From the NCBI GenBank assembly GCA_009809945.1, contig WTPW01000506.1:100774-164773 (forward strand): a DNA stretch of 64,000 bases, given 5' to 3'. Shown here piece after piece: positions 24,537 through 36,938 of the stretch; within the stretch, counting starts at the first letter, position 1; each line of letters begins with the position of its first letter. The DNA comes from Gigaspora margarita. Taxonomy: Eukaryota; Glomeromycota; Glomeromycetes; Diversisporales; Gigasporaceae. The notes beneath the pieces were generated by a model. That model saw nothing but the letters and a program-made list of their open reading frames with translations. It did not search any database and was not told the DNA's origin. A program made the position numbers and the translations under genes.

Positions 24537-25181
24537 TACGTTCCAGAAATGCCTTCCGAAAGTTTCCGATGTAGAATATGATCGAACTTAAATTAATTAC
24601 GAGGGTAAATTTTTCAGAAAAGTTCCGAAAAAACTGTTGATTATCTGTAGCGATAAAAATAGCGATAATCGATCGTCCCTAATTAATTTTAAAATTTTGT
24701 TTTTCCGCTCCCAACGTCGCACGATATTATCGCATTGTTGCATAATTCCACGTCCCAATATGATCACATGACGGGGATTTGCATGTTATAAATCACATTT
24801 ATCACTACATTTATAATGATTTATTTTCATTAATTGTTATCACCCCGGTGGAATATATTATTACCAATATATTCGGATACAAGCATCAAGTACTGTATAT
24901 TAAACGATGCACAATTATATAATTATACATTCGGTATATATTTGTATTTATGCAGCATAATTGATCGTTATCTTGCCATCAGTTATACCTATTTTAGTCA
25001 TACGCCTGTTTTTTCGCCCTAGCGATATTGGGTTAGTTGATATATAGTATAATTTTATGTGAGAGCTATACCAGTATACTGGTTTGGTTGAATTTGTGGC
25101 ACATAGGTCATATGAAATGTGAAATGAAATATATTAGGTTAGTATAGTATCGGTCAAAAAATAGCAAATTGTTAATTTTGC

Positions 25182-25262
25182 TATTGATCATGCTATTGAT
25201 CATGCTATTGATCATGCTAGTGATCGTGTTATAGATCATGCTATAGATCGTGTTATTTGATC
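25182..25262 (+). repeat. 12-bp tandem repeat GCTATTGATCAT
   Basis: About six to seven units, the first three nearly identical and the later ones drifting to GTTATAGATCAT. Each unit contains the palindrome TGATCA or AGATCA. Confidence 0.8.
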
Positions 25263-26234
25263 GAGTGGCAAAAGCTTTGTTCTCTAATTACAGAATTGTT
25301 TAAATTACTATTAATTTATAGATGATACCTTTAACATGCAGTCACTTGCACGCTTATAATTAACATTAGTCACTTCGTCGCTCGCATATGCAATCTCTAG
25401 TCTTCAGCATTAATTTCCATAATGAGAAACAATAAAGTAATATGATGCGAACCATCTAGAGACATCAAAAAACGCCATTAATAAGATGATGTCATAATAC
25501 AGCCTCACGTGAAAAAATTTTTTTGCAAAGGATAAATTTACCGGTACATTACTTAATCATTGTCTACGCCACGCTAAAGTTGGTTTTCTAAAAATCGCCA
25601 CTTTGCTTGACGAATTTGATATTTTGTAAAATCAATATTTAACTTGGTAGATATTATACAGAACTATATAGACCTAAACATTGCTTTTACAAAAATTCGG
25701 AATTTTTATAGAATAGCAATTTCGGATGTTTTCATATGGTTTGCACCATAGTCAGATAATCAAAATATTATTGAAGATATGTTTGAAATGTTTTCAAAAA
25801 ATAAAGCTTATCGATCCAGATTTCACATTCAATATATTTTAGTTACATTATCAAAGTTTTTTTAATTGTTTCTTTTTTATCATTTTTGTAGGAAATTTTA
25901 ATGTCTTCGCGTTACAATTCAATCAATGAGGTGTGACACGAATTATAAAAAGATTAGGTAGACCGAAGACATTGACATCATTCATGACGTAGCACAAGTC
26001 ACCACCAAAACACCAAGTTTTCAGCCGATACTTGTTACCATACTAACGCTTGTTCTCTAATTATACCTTTTTATAGAGCTTCGTATTTAATAAAATAGGT
26101 AATAACATTAGATAACGGACTCATTAAAGCAAATAAGGAAACTGCTCTTATATACTTTATTCCGTATGAACATTTTAATGATATCATTTATATTACTAAA
26201 GGCAAATTTAGTAAAATATAAGCTGTGGTAACTC

Positions 26235-26346
26235 TCCCACAAAAATTACCCCCCCGTGATTTCATCCAATGAAACCCCTTAGGGTTAGGGTGAGATTAGG
26301 GTGAAGTCACGTTAGAGGTAAACTCATTTATTAATGTTTTTGTGGG
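26235..26346. mobile_element. Possible small hairpin element
   Basis: TCCCACAAAAAT at the left pairs with the inverse of GTTTTTGTGGGA at the right; an inner pair CGTGATTTCATCC / GGTGAAGTCACG supports folding. The centre contains TTAGGGTTAGGG. Confidence 0.4.
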
Positions 26347-26524
26347 AAATCTATGAGCGTTTAAAATATACAAATCGTCATGTGATGGTATAAAAAATAA
26401 ATTGAATGGTCGTAAGCAAATATTTAGGAATCATGAAAATTACTCTTTTGACGTTATAAGTCATAATTTATAGGAAGAAGCTCGTTTGATTGTCTAATTT
26501 TTATAGATCTTACCGTGATCACTA

Positions 26525-26640
26525 GGGATGTTACGGTCCGATGAAGACCGTGGTCCTAACCGGTTTTTTGAACTGGTCCTAGTAATCTTTGGTCAAAAAT
26601 TAGGACCAGTCCAAATAAGTTAGTCCACGTTGACAAACAT
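26525..26640. repeat. GACCAG/GGTCC-rich dispersed repeat
   Basis: Alternating GGTCC and GGACC words (GTGGTCCTAACCGG, AACTGGTCCTAG, TTAGGACCAGTCC). Related patches lie at 6283-6365, 35640-35765, 47885-47990 and 51357-51450. Non-coding. Confidence 0.45.
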
Positions 26641-27895
26641 TAAATCACGATACGATTATATAATCAAGATAACATGCAAATTGTATTTACGTTCAGTACG
26701 TATGTACATACCTGCGCATATTATACTTGATATGTAAAAGCAATCTTGATTTCTAGAAAGCTTTAGTATAAAAGCCTGCTATACTAATACCCCATTGCTA
26801 TTGTAAGAATTTCATGAATTGCGCAATTTTTTTTACTGAAGCTAACTTACCAAAATTGGTTTCACACAACGCTAAATTGAGCGATTAAAGGTTAAAAATT
26901 TTTTATGTTTAAATTGGAAAAGCAAACAAGTTTCTGACAATTTAAATAAAATGCTTTCAAGATCGAATTTTTATTTTACATACAAGCTTGATAACCATGT
27001 GGTGTGAACTATATCAGAATTTCATGAGAAAAAAAAAAAAATTCAAATTCTGGTTTTAACCATCCAAAACAAAAAAATTTTTTCACGAAATAAAAATCTC
27101 AAATCACTATACAGTTTATATTTAAGTTTCTTTGGGCTAATATGTATGATTAATCTATATAGAACAGGTAAAAGTCAGAAATTTAAACAATTAAAACCTG
27201 ATAATACCGAAATTTTGCTCAATTGAACTTGCAATTCATTATAATTTGATTTCTAATAATTGTCTTCAATGCGAAGTTTGCATTTTATTTTCTGTGACCC
27301 GACTTCTAAAATTTGAATTTTGTTTCAAGTATCTGAATTGATACTATTTCTGCTCATATTCTCATGACTAGCATATAACCCGTCGCGTTGCTCCGGAATT
27401 AAGTATTATTTTGAAAGTAATTTTCTTTATTGTTCTTCAATTTTAATTTTATCAATAAATTTAATTATAATTTTTATTATTTATTTATAATTTATATAGA
27501 ATATATGGATAACTAATTAACATTAACTATTAAGTATATTTATTTTATTAAAATTCTTATTTTACATATTGGAATACAAACTAAATTTTCAACCCAAACC
27601 CTATCTAACTAATAAGTCAATCCTAATTCGATCCTAATTCTAACCAAAATACTTAATGTATTTACTATTGTCATTTGATTTGCATCTGAAGGCAAATGGG
27701 TTTGAACATTTTTGAATTATTTTTTTTACGTATGTGCATTTTTTCCTAATGCAGTTACCAGTTAACTCCTTAGCCTTGATTTGAATGGTGTCCTTGAAGT
27801 GACTAATTGTAGAGCATAAAAACAAATAAAATATTATGTTCAAAAATAATCTTGAAATCTGATTTGAAGTGCAATAAATCTGTGGCACAGGTATA

Positions 27896-28400
27896 AAATT
27901 TTTTGGGATACTGAGCCTGGTTATGTTGCGTTTAATAGTTAGATAGTTATATAGTAGAATTGATAAGGTAAAATCTTTGGTAAAGCACTAAAGCAAACTG
28001 ATTATAAAGTGCAATAAATGTGTGGCATCATATGAACTTGGCACAGAAAACCAGTGATCATATGAACCTGGCATAGAAAATTGACATGCAAAAGCTTGTA
28101 TAAACTAATATAGAATAGAAGACTTTGCTACAAAAATAGATAGAAAAAAGATAAATAAGTACTAATAGTGAAAATAAACTGTAGGTCATGTTTAATAGTT
28201 AGATAGTAAAATTGATAAAGTATAAATTTTTGGTATACTAAGCCTGGTTATGTTGCATTTAATAGTTAGATAGTTATATATATAATCAGTAAGGTAAAAT
28301 TTTTGGTAAAGCAATAAAGCAAACTGGTCGTGAAGTGCAATAAATTCGTGCCATGTGATCATATAAACTTGGCACAGAAAAATGATGTGCAAAAGATAGA
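27896..28400 (+). repeat. Direct duplication of a ~330-bp unit
   Basis: GAGCCTGGTTATGTTGCGTT near 27913 recurs as AAGCCTGGTTATGTTGCATT near 28241, followed in both by TTAATAGTTAGATAG, GGTAAAGCA.TAAAGCAAACT and CTTGGCACAGAAAA. A partial third copy of the TTAGATAG part lies at 28190. Confidence 0.65.
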
Positions 28401-29904
28401 GATTTGATGCAGAATTTTGAACTGCTGATCAGATTATAGTTTTGTCTCATATAGTTTGTCTCCTTAGTGTTTATCTTATATTGTTTATCTTATATACTGA
28501 TACTATTTATCTATACTATACTATCTTATTATATAGATATTTGTTGGTTTTATAACTTAATAAAAAAAAAACAATTTCAATATCTGAAACTTTAAAGTTA
28601 TAGAATTGCATTTTTAAAAAATTATTGTATATATTTTTATATATTAATTAACCAATTTGAGATTGGTCATAATAAGGCTTGTAAAATGATAAAATTAAAA
28701 ACATACCATATTTATAAATAAAAAAATAAAACCCCTAGATAAGATAATTAATAGTGTATTAGTAATGATTAATATCTAATCAAGAAACAAAAACACTACT
28801 TAGCTCCAAAATTGAAGCCCAATACAATAATAAAATAATAGAACATATTCCTGATTTAAATATAAAATGCCACTTTCTTTTCTTATAGAAAAAAAACAAA
28901 AAAACAGACAACCTTAATGAAAATTATATCTGTTCTAATTCTAAAAATGATGATAATCCTGAAAATATTAATTATCTATTTAAGAAGATATCCCTTTAGA
29001 CTTAAATAGCCTAGTTTCTTAAGAAACCAAAGCTAGTTCATATCAAAATAATAATGCACCAAGAAGAAAATACAGAAGATATTCAACAATTTGGCTTATT
29101 TTAATATCAATACAAAAACTTATCCTGGAGTACCTATATGCCAAAAGTGCAATACTATTTTCAAGAACAGCTTCAAGAACTACTAGTATTTTGTTTTTAT
29201 ATAGACATTCTATACTTATTATATTAGTGCACTAGCAAAACAAACTACTATTTCCTTCTCTAAAATTTCCAGAACAGACTTATAAGATATTGAAAAGCAA
29301 AAAAAAAGAGACAAAAAATTAATTACCTAATTTATTGATAACCAACAACCATTCACTATTATTAAAAATTAATATTTTAATGAGTTTATTAATTATTTTA
29401 ACTCTAATTATATTACACTAACAAGACAAGCTATAAAAAAAAAGTTATAGAAGAGTTTAATAGTAAAAAAGTTAAAATAGTTAATAATATTATAAAAATT
29501 TCTAGAAAAGTTTCTCAAACAGCTGATATATGACCATCCCAAACTTTTGAAGTATTTTTTGATATTATGTTGATACAAATTGAAAAATGCAACGTTTTCT
29601 CTTAGATAATATTTTATTTCTAATAGACATACAGATACAAATATAGCAAATTAGTATCAAAATAAAGTCTTAGCACTTATAACTAATAATGTGTCTACAA
29701 TAATTATTTATAGAAGACTAATTGCACAAAAACTCCAAAATAAAGTTGATAATATTAAGTTTTTATATTACTGTTGTACAGCCAATATACTAAACTTTGC
29801 TACAAAACAAGAATTAGAAATGTTGACTCTTTAGTGAAGAAAGTTTGAAGTTTAATATCAAAAATCAGAGTATCTACTTGTCTTTATGATGAATTAGAAC
29901 TCCA

Positions 29905-30506
29905 GACATCTAGTGGGTTTGGGTCAAAATTCTAACAAACAAAATCCTGACAGGTTATAATCCTGACAAAAAAATCTGACAATCAAAAATCCCAACAATC
30001 AAAAAAAGCTTTTCTCTTACTATAAAATCAACTAAACCAAACCCTAGCCCTAGATGCTCACCCTAACCCTAACCTAGGCACTCACCTAATCCTAACCTAA
30101 CTTATTTAAATAAATTTAATGATTTTTTTGTTGTCAGAATTGTCAGAATTTTTTATTATCAGGATTTTTTTGTCAGGATTATGACCTGTTAGGATTCTGT
30201 TTGTCAGGATTTTGACCCGCTCCCTATCTAGTATAGAGGTCATACTTGAAATTTTTTAGCAAAAACACTTAAAATTTGAGAAGCAAAAAACAGTTTTTGG
30301 CAATTATTTTGGCATCTAGTGGTCCAATTTGAATGAACTTTATTTTAAAATGAAGCTCTCAGTAAGGTGCATCTAACAAAAAAAGGGTTATTCAATTCTG
30401 ATTACTGAATTAGAAGTTATTAAAGTAAATAGATTTTGGCATTTTTAGCAAATTAGATCAAAATTGGCCAAAATCCAGTTATGACCTATATGAGAGATGT
30501 CCAGGG
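29905..30506. mobile_element. Older TIR element inside the hAT remnant
   Basis: GACATCTAG followed, beyond a younger insertion, by TATAGAGGTCATACTTGAAAT matches the inverse of the right end ATCCAGTTATGACCTATATG then AGAGATGTC. The interior includes TCTAGTGGTCCAATTTGAATG, similar to the arms of the ~100-bp palindromes. Non-coding. Confidence 0.45.
29915..30224. mobile_element. 310-bp hAT-type MITE
   Basis: TIRs of at least 55 bp: left GGGTTTGGGTCAAAATTCTA, right inverted GGGAGCGGGTCAAAATCCTG, both continuing through ACAGGT.ATAATCCTGACA. Flanks CATCTAGT (29907-29914) and TATCTAGT (30225-30232) agree in 7 of 8 bases, the hAT duplication length. The centre holds CCCTAACCCTAACCTAGG, a telomere-like tract. 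Confidence 0.75.
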
Positions 30507-30550
30507 TCCTAATAAATTGTATAGATTATATCAACTAAAGGATATTTTAT

Positions 30551-31381
30551 TATTTTTTTTTTTAATACGGACTTGCCTGTGACTTTATTTAACGTAAGTG
30601 GTACAGGATTACATTTTGATAGCTTTTATTACATGAAAGAGATTACAACTAGCCACATGTGTACTTTTGGTACCTAATTTAAGTAGTCCGCCCGAAGGTT
30701 CTACACTAGCTGCCATACCTGCAACCCAACTACGGGAATTGCCTATTTAAATTCTCTGTCCCATGCTTCTGTCACCAAACAACCTGCACGTTAACTTACT
30801 ACTATAGAGTCGCACTCAGCTTTCCCTTATGGCGCTTAAGTGTAGCTATGCCGCAACAATTTTTCCCTCCCAAGAACCTGTTCTGACTAACTTCTGGGGC
30901 CCTTGTTCATCGGTGGCACTAGTCAGCCCTACCATTGAACAGCCACGTCCTATTTCGTAGTTATCCATAGATTTTCAGTACCGGCGCATCTGCATTATAC
31001 CGACACTTACAGTCCGAATTACCAAACCGCTAGATACCTCCCTTGCCCTTTTAAGGTTCGTTCAGATTCCAGCACCGATCTCATTATGGTAGTGCCATCG
31101 AAGATCTTATTCTACCTCCTTAATCGGGACTTCCCAAATGGGTTTCTGTTTTTCTGGTTCCTTGGATTTTCTAGTGTTGTCGTGTAACAATACCATTGCG
31201 CCTGAGAGCTCCCATTCAAGATGGTGGAACCAAGGTTACAAGTTTCTCACCCAACCAATATTGAGCCACAGTTACCGTAACACAGGCCTATTTTTCGTTA
31301 TCATCGTCAGTGGGATTTGAACTTTCGACCTGCCGCTTGGAGGGTGACAACCTGGCCACTTCTCTAGATCATCACACCCTT
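30551..31381 (-). mobile_element. tRNA-headed retroposon (SINE-like), 831 bp, 17-bp target duplication
   Basis: ACTAAAGGATATTTTAT is repeated exactly at 30534-30550 and 31382-31398. On the minus strand the element starts with a tRNA-like head (about 31308-31380) with an A box near 31355-31366 and B box GTTCAAATCC (31313-31322), and ends in an A-tract (the T-run just after 30551). The body is less AT-rich than its surroundings and has no coding potential. Pol III transcription and reverse transcription by a LINE are inferred from this structure. Confidence 0.85.
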
Positions 31382-31734
31382 ACTAAAGGATATTTTATAT
31401 TTCAAACCTAAATTAGATATAGATATAAGATAAAATTATACCTATTATATGTTACAAACATGCAAAAAATAAAAATAGCATTTAAATTACTTGCCAAAGA
31501 CCATCTGTTAATTCACAATTTATATTCAAGTATTAATAAGCAAAAAAATTTAAAAGTAAAATAAAAGTTATTATAATAAAAATAAAGTTAAAGTATTTCA
31601 AGCTACTAATAAATATTTTTTTTTAAAAAAATTTTTTTTAGAACATGCTTACTTTATTAAAACCTATTGAAGCTACCACCAAATTACTCTCTGCAATATA
31701 ATATCTAACTACAAGTAGCATATATTTAATCTTT

Positions 31735-31935
31735 CTAAGTACTGTATTGCTTTGAAAATAAGCATCCTTTTTTTACTATAGGGGTGCTTATTTTTGGGTA
31801 TATCTCAACTAATAATTCAAATGATTTGATATTTAGTTGCTTATTTCTATTATATAAGGGGTGCTTATTTTTGGGTATATATAAATTGTAGGGGGTGCTT
31901 ATTTTTGGCAGGTGCATATTTTTAGAAGAATACAA
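31735..31935. repeat. Cluster of GGGTGCTTATTTTTGGG repeats
   Basis: Three copies of GGGGTGCTTATTTTTGG on the plus strand and an inverted AATAAGCATCC near the left end, with GTACTGTATT at one side and AATACAATA at the other. Looks like a small TIR element inserted in the hAT remnant; sister motifs lie in 12289-12556 and at 13143. Confidence 0.5.
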
Positions 31936-32493
31936 TATTCAAGATTGCTTAGATATGAATATTAAACAAGATAAATTTTCTCAAAATATGGTTGCTGCAT
32001 CAGTCTATCAAAAAATAGATAATATTGAAATATAATTGATAAGTTTTCTGTTATCTTTGCTGTTTTTGACCCTTATGCAAAATTAAAACATTTAACAAGA
32101 CAAAAGCTATTAATACCAAAAATGCAAAAAATTATGGACCAATATACTTATAGATATTAGCAAACATCTCCTATAGATACTAAAGACAGTTAGTATAGTG
32201 TACTTTTATTGTGATTGGCTAGTTTTTGTAGATTATCCTGTGAGAATACAAAAATATGATTGGTTGATTGAAATCATTTACAAGACAATTTATTTTATAT
32301 GAAACCAACTAAAGATATTGATTTATTAATACAAAATTATGATAACTCAAAAAATATCATTCAAGCACAAACAATATTCAACAAACAAAGATATTAAAAT
32401 AAAAAATAAATAAAAACAAAAATAAAAAAAATAAAAAATTAAATAAAATAAAAATTAGAAAAAAATATAAAAAGTGCAAAAAAATAAAAAGTA

Positions 32494-34201
32494 CAGTGGC
32501 TTACCATATTATTGTGGACACTTTTTAAAAATTTATAAGTCAGGTTTGGGTAAGTAAATGTAGCGCAAAATTTATATTACATTTTAAGCAGTTCTCAAGG
32601 TACAACATATTAAAATTTCACACGATTTCATTAGGTCATGTGGAAGTTATGCAGGAAGTTTGATTAACTTCTATTTTTGGATTTGACTGAAAATCAATTT
32701 TTGGATTTTTCCAGATTTTTTTGTTTTTACTAAAAAATTCACCAAAGATCGTACTTGTTTTAGATTACCTTAAAATTTCACCTATATGTTGTATGATATC
32801 ATGCCAATGTTTTGCAGTATAAAAAAGGCTAGATTTGTATGACAGATCAGTATAATATTACGTATCCTTTTTTTTTTCTCACAAAACCATGGGTAGTCGT
32901 AAAGACTTAACAGACAAACAAAGGGGCGCAATAATTTATGGTCACCAGCGAGGTGATTCGGTTTGTACTATCACGGCAGCTGTAAGGTGCAGTAAATCTG
33001 TAGTGCAAAATATTATTCAAGAGTTTTGTCAGGTGGGGGCAGAGGCAAAAAAAAGAAGAAAAAAAAGGCCTGGACGTCCTAGGCTCCTTTCGCTTACTGA
33101 CCGTCAAAACCTAAAAAACTTAGTAACTGATGGCAATCGACGTCTCAATCTTACCCAAATTACAAACCTTTTTAACCACCAAAATAAAAAAAAAATAATT
33201 TCTAGAAGTACCATGTGTCATGCTTTGCATGGTGTAAAATTGAAATCATGTATTGCCACCCAGAAACCATTGGTTTCTGAAGAAAATAGGCTAAAAAGGC
33301 TTGTCTGGGCTCTTACACATGAAAAATGGACTGTCTGGCACTTCAAGCATGTATTGTGAATGGATGAAACCATGTATTGTCTCTTCCAGGGCTTTCGTAG
33401 TCTTGTTTGGTGTGAGCCTCATGAAAAATGGGATATAGATTGTTTAAGTGGAACTGTAGGTCGTAGTAAAGGTCGCATGTATTGGGGCTGTTTCTCCTGT
33501 ATGGGCTTGGGCCCCATTGTTGTGCTTAAATCCTCCATTATTAGTGATTCTCATGTTCAAATTCTCCGTAGATATGTTATTTCTGCTCTAAAAAAATTCC
33601 CATCTAGTAATGATCGTGGTCATCCCATCTTTCAGCAAGACAATGCCAAACCTCATATTGCAGATCCTGCAAAGGCATTCATGGCAAAAAATCGAATTAG
33701 ATGGATGGATTGGCCCCCTCAGAGCCCTACCTTAATTCAATAGAAAACTTGTGGTCCATAGTTAAAGCGTCTCTGCGCCGCAAGCCAAATCTGGGTAACC
33801 TGAAAGAGTTAGATACTTTTGTCAAAAAGGCATGGAATGATATATCTCCTGAATATTATTATAGGCTAATTACAAGCATGCCCGATCGGGTTGCTGCTTG
33901 TATTAAAGCAAATGGGGGACCTATAAAGCATTAAAATGATGTTAGTTTTTTTTTTTTGTAAAAAAAAAAAAATGTAAATAAAAAATAAAATTTTTGATTT
34001 GGATTTTCGGTCAAATGAAAAAACCATGTTCACAGTTTTTTTGCATAAATTTCGTGTGATCTAATAAAATTGCACAAAAATTTAATATATTATAACTTGA
34101 GATCTGCTTATCACATGATATAAATTTTGTGCTATGTTTACTTACCTGAACCGGAGTTATAAATTTTTTAAAAGTGTCCACAATAATATGGTAGGCCACT
34201 G
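32494..34201 (+). mobile_element. Tc1/mariner transposon with long TIRs and TA duplication
   Basis: 1708 bp bounded by CAGTGGC...CACTG and TA on both sides (32492-32493, 34202-34203). The first 68 bp of each end (CAGTGGCTTACCATATTATT and onward to GGTAAGTAAA) are near-identical inverted repeats and similarity continues to about 200 bp, including a second CAAAATTTATAT block. A single transposase gene fills the interior. It sits in AT-rich DNA beyond the hAT remnant. Confidence 0.9.
32889..33934 (+). pseudogene. Tc1-type transposase with one nonsense and one frameshift
   Basis: N-terminal helix-turn-helix (LTDKQRGAIIYGHQRG and the IIQEF helix), a basic RPGRPR hook near residue 60, a second HTH with ISRSTMCHAL, then the DDE catalytic core. 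The first Asp is in MDET at about 33366, the second in FQQDNAKPH near 33640, and the Glu in SIENLW near 33744, with 34 residues between the last two (DD34E, Tc1 type). TGA at 33358-33360 replaces what is normally Trp just before MDET, and one base is missing in the conserved SPDLN stretch near 33725, shifting the last 70 codons. Otherwise full length (about 345 residues) and little diverged, so the copy is recently inactivated. Confidence 0.9.
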
Positions 34202-34203
34202 TA

Positions 34204-36282
34204 TAAAACATTTAATCTAAAAGATAGTAAAAGATATATAAAAACAAGTTTGAACTATAATAACCAGTTTTATAATATTAAACTAAATTAACTTAATTCT
34301 AAATTAATATAGTAAAACCTCTAAAAAAAAAAGCTCAACCTTTCTAAAAAAAATACAACCTCTCTAAATGTAATATTAAATTCTAGTCCAATAATCTATA
34401 TAACCTTCATAAATAACCTTTTCTTATTCTTCTTTAAGTACACTAAATCTTGGTCTACAGAGAGTGCATCTAATGTACTCACAATATTATGTTTAATGTC
34501 AACTCTTTTCTAAAATCTATAACAGATAAGCTTGCATTTCATTACTTCATGTGGTTAATTTATTTTGCTAAAATACTGTCTTTAGGACTAAAAAATTATA
34601 AATAAAATAAATTAGCGATATAAACCTTTTAAAAATCAATTACCAAACTTCAATAAATTAATAAATTATATTTATGCTTATTGGCTAAATTAAACCATCT
34701 AAATATACCTCTTATCTAACTTCTGAATTACCTCACTGATTGCCAAATTACTTTAGTATATTGTAGAGCTAAAGGCATACTTTCTAAATTTTTATATCAT
34801 AACCCTGTGAATTCATATTTGTGGCTGCAAATTTATTTTTTGTGATAGTAAATCATCTTTAATAAGAATTTATTAGATAAGATAATCTACAAAAATCAAC
34901 CAATTACAATAAAAGTTTGCTATGCTAGACAGTTCAATTAGAACTGCTTAAAATTTTTTAAAATTTGTACAATAAGGTAAAAGCAAAAGAATTACCTAAT
35001 AATTTCTTTAACAAACCCTCAACTATAAATATCAATGAATTAAATTGCTATTTTAAATAAGAACAATTAAAGAAGACACAGTTTTATTGAACTGGTAGAA
35101 GATAAATCAAGAAATTTATACTATTTTTTAAAAAGAATAGCTGACTACCTGAGAATACAAGAACTAGTATTGCTTGCATTCAAATCTTTTTAGTAGCTAG
35201 TAATACTATTTTAAGACCCATAATTGTCTTTATTCTAAAATAACAAGAGCATATCTTTGTATTAATAATAGAATTAGTGAGATTAATTAAAACAGTAGTA
35301 TGAATTAAAGAATCAAATTATTAGTAAAATAAATGTAGCATGATCTTTTAATACCTTTATATAGCAGTAAAAATTATCCTCTAATTGAAAAACAAATGAA
35401 TTTATTGTAACTAAATACAGCTTTTTTCAAAAATCTAATCTGTTAATATCAACATAAATTAAATGTTTTATATTTTTTTTTTACAAATAAACTAGTTAAA
35501 TATAAATTTAAAGTGAATGTTTTTTGTTTTTTTACAAATAAACTATATTGCAAAATTCTAGTACTATGAACAACTACATAGATGAGTAACTAATACATAA
35601 TATAAAAAATCATAATTGCATTCTTAAAGGTAAAACAGTTCAAAGCCTGGTCCTGAACTAAACTAAATTAAACCCAGTTTTTAAATTAGTTTATAGAACT
35701 TGGTTCAGTTTATAGTCTGCTATCTAGACCAGTTTTTTGAACCAAGACCAGATCAGAACAATCCTTAGTTAATTTGTATGACTTTTTAAAAGATTGTTTT
35801 AAATACTAGATATACTAAGAAATGAAAAAAACTTTATATATATTAAAGTAACAATAGGATTTAGAATTTGTATATAAAACCTATTTTGTATTGATTTTAG
35901 CATTTGTATATCCTAATTTTAACCCTAATTTAACTAGAATTTCAAATTCACTCAAATTCCATTTCTATCTATGACATATACAAAGAAGTTTATAAATTAA
36001 TAGATATACAAATAATTAAATAATCTTATATAGATAAGTATATGTTAATTAGAGTAAATGTAGTATTTATTATCAAAAAACTGAAACTTATTAATACAAC
36101 ATACATACAATTTATAAACCAAACCTCATTATGATTAACAAATACAAACATATTTAAAAATAAACATATTTATATATTAAACTCAGATATTTTTTATTAT
36201 AAGCTTATTCCTATTTAATTAATAGTTAGTAATAAAAGTTTATTTAAATCTAATATAACAAGACAGTCTTTAACAAAAATAA
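34204..36282. other. AT-rich DNA, no gene recognised
   Basis: Starts with TATAGTAAAACCTC and CAACCTCTCTAAATG (about 34315-34370), words seen at ends of pogo-like elements, but no matching right end or transposase was found. A GACCAG-type patch lies at 35640-35765. Everything else is simple AT-rich sequence. Confidence 0.4.
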
Positions 36283-36294
36283 TTCTAGTTATTT

Positions 36295-36938
36295 TTTTTT
36301 ATTTTTTTTTTCCTCTTCACTTCTAATTCCAACGATGTACACCAACCAACCAGTCAAATCTGAATGTTCATATTAATACGGCGCAGTTGCTCATGCTTCC
36401 ACTTGTAGTCAGGCTATATCCAAACCAACTCAATGGTAAGGGCATATTCCTTAAACCACTACCACTAACCATCCTAACCCAATAGTCGTATATACTTATT
36501 GTGCTATTTTTAGGTGCATTTACTCTTGGTTCGCACAGCCAGCCCTGGCAAATCCAAGTCCAAACGGGCTGCATCCATCATATAGACATCTTGGGTCCCT
36601 GTATCCCGTAGTGTTTCAGTTCTGCCTATGTCCGTTTAGACCAGTCCTTGCTTCGCTACTTATCCATTAGAAGTTGCACTGGTATCTCGACTCCTATTAA
36701 GAGCCCTAACTGTTATTATGGATCGGAAAACCTCTAGTACTATCGTTAACAGGCTGGATTACCACTACTGACATACTGTTACATGATTCTCACAGCCTTA
36801 TGGCTAAATAGATGACTTCGGTTATTCCAAATCAGGTCCTAATACAATTCAAACCTGCCCTTAGGTGGAATTGAACTGGCAACCTTCGATTGGCGAACTT
36901 GGAGCTTAACTACTAAGCTACAACCCTAAGGTCAATAC
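36295..36938 (-). mobile_element. tRNA-headed retroposon, 644 bp, 12-bp target duplication
   Basis: TTCTAGTTATTT at 36283-36294 and 36939-36950. Minus-strand head about 36855-36930 with A box around 36907-36920 (TAGCTTAGTAGTTAAG), B box GTTCAATTCC (36867-36876) and a 7-bp acceptor-like pair CCTTAGG/CCTAAGG. A-tract at the 3' end (T-run from 36295). The body differs from the elements at 30551 and 53546. Confidence 0.8.

Larger units (their letters stand above)
28780..32170 (+). pseudogene. hAT-family transposase, dead and split by insertions
   Basis: Fragments appear in the right order on the plus strand: a BED-type zinc finger near 29110-29190 (PGVPICQKCNTIF), the DNQQPFTI segment near 29335-29370 with TRQAIKKKVIEEF, the region matching the hAT C-A-H-x-L-N motif as CCTANILNFATKQELE near 29770-29820, LKPIEATTKLLSA near 31658-31697, and FAVFDPYAKLKHL near 32055-32095. 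Numerous stops and frame changes run through all fragments. The order is broken by elements at 29915-30224, about 29905-30506, 30551-31381 and 31735-31935. An active copy would cut and paste DNA with 8-bp duplications. Confidence 0.8.

Noticed and set aside
25182-25262. CRISPR or regulatory operator array
   Set aside because: Simple head-to-tail 12-mer with no spacers and no adjacent gene.
27365-27400. Helitron end (ACCCGTCGCGTTGCTCCGG)
   Set aside because: A GC-rich palindrome-like motif alone; no TC...CTAG ends, no hairpin near a CTRR terminus and no Rep/helicase frame.
31308-31380. Working tRNA gene
   Set aside because: The tRNA-like segment is the head of an element bounded by a 17-bp duplication and has a poor cloverleaf.
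36368-36574. 68-codon minus-strand frame
   Set aside because: Falls within the body of a SINE-like element and is not conserved with the other two.
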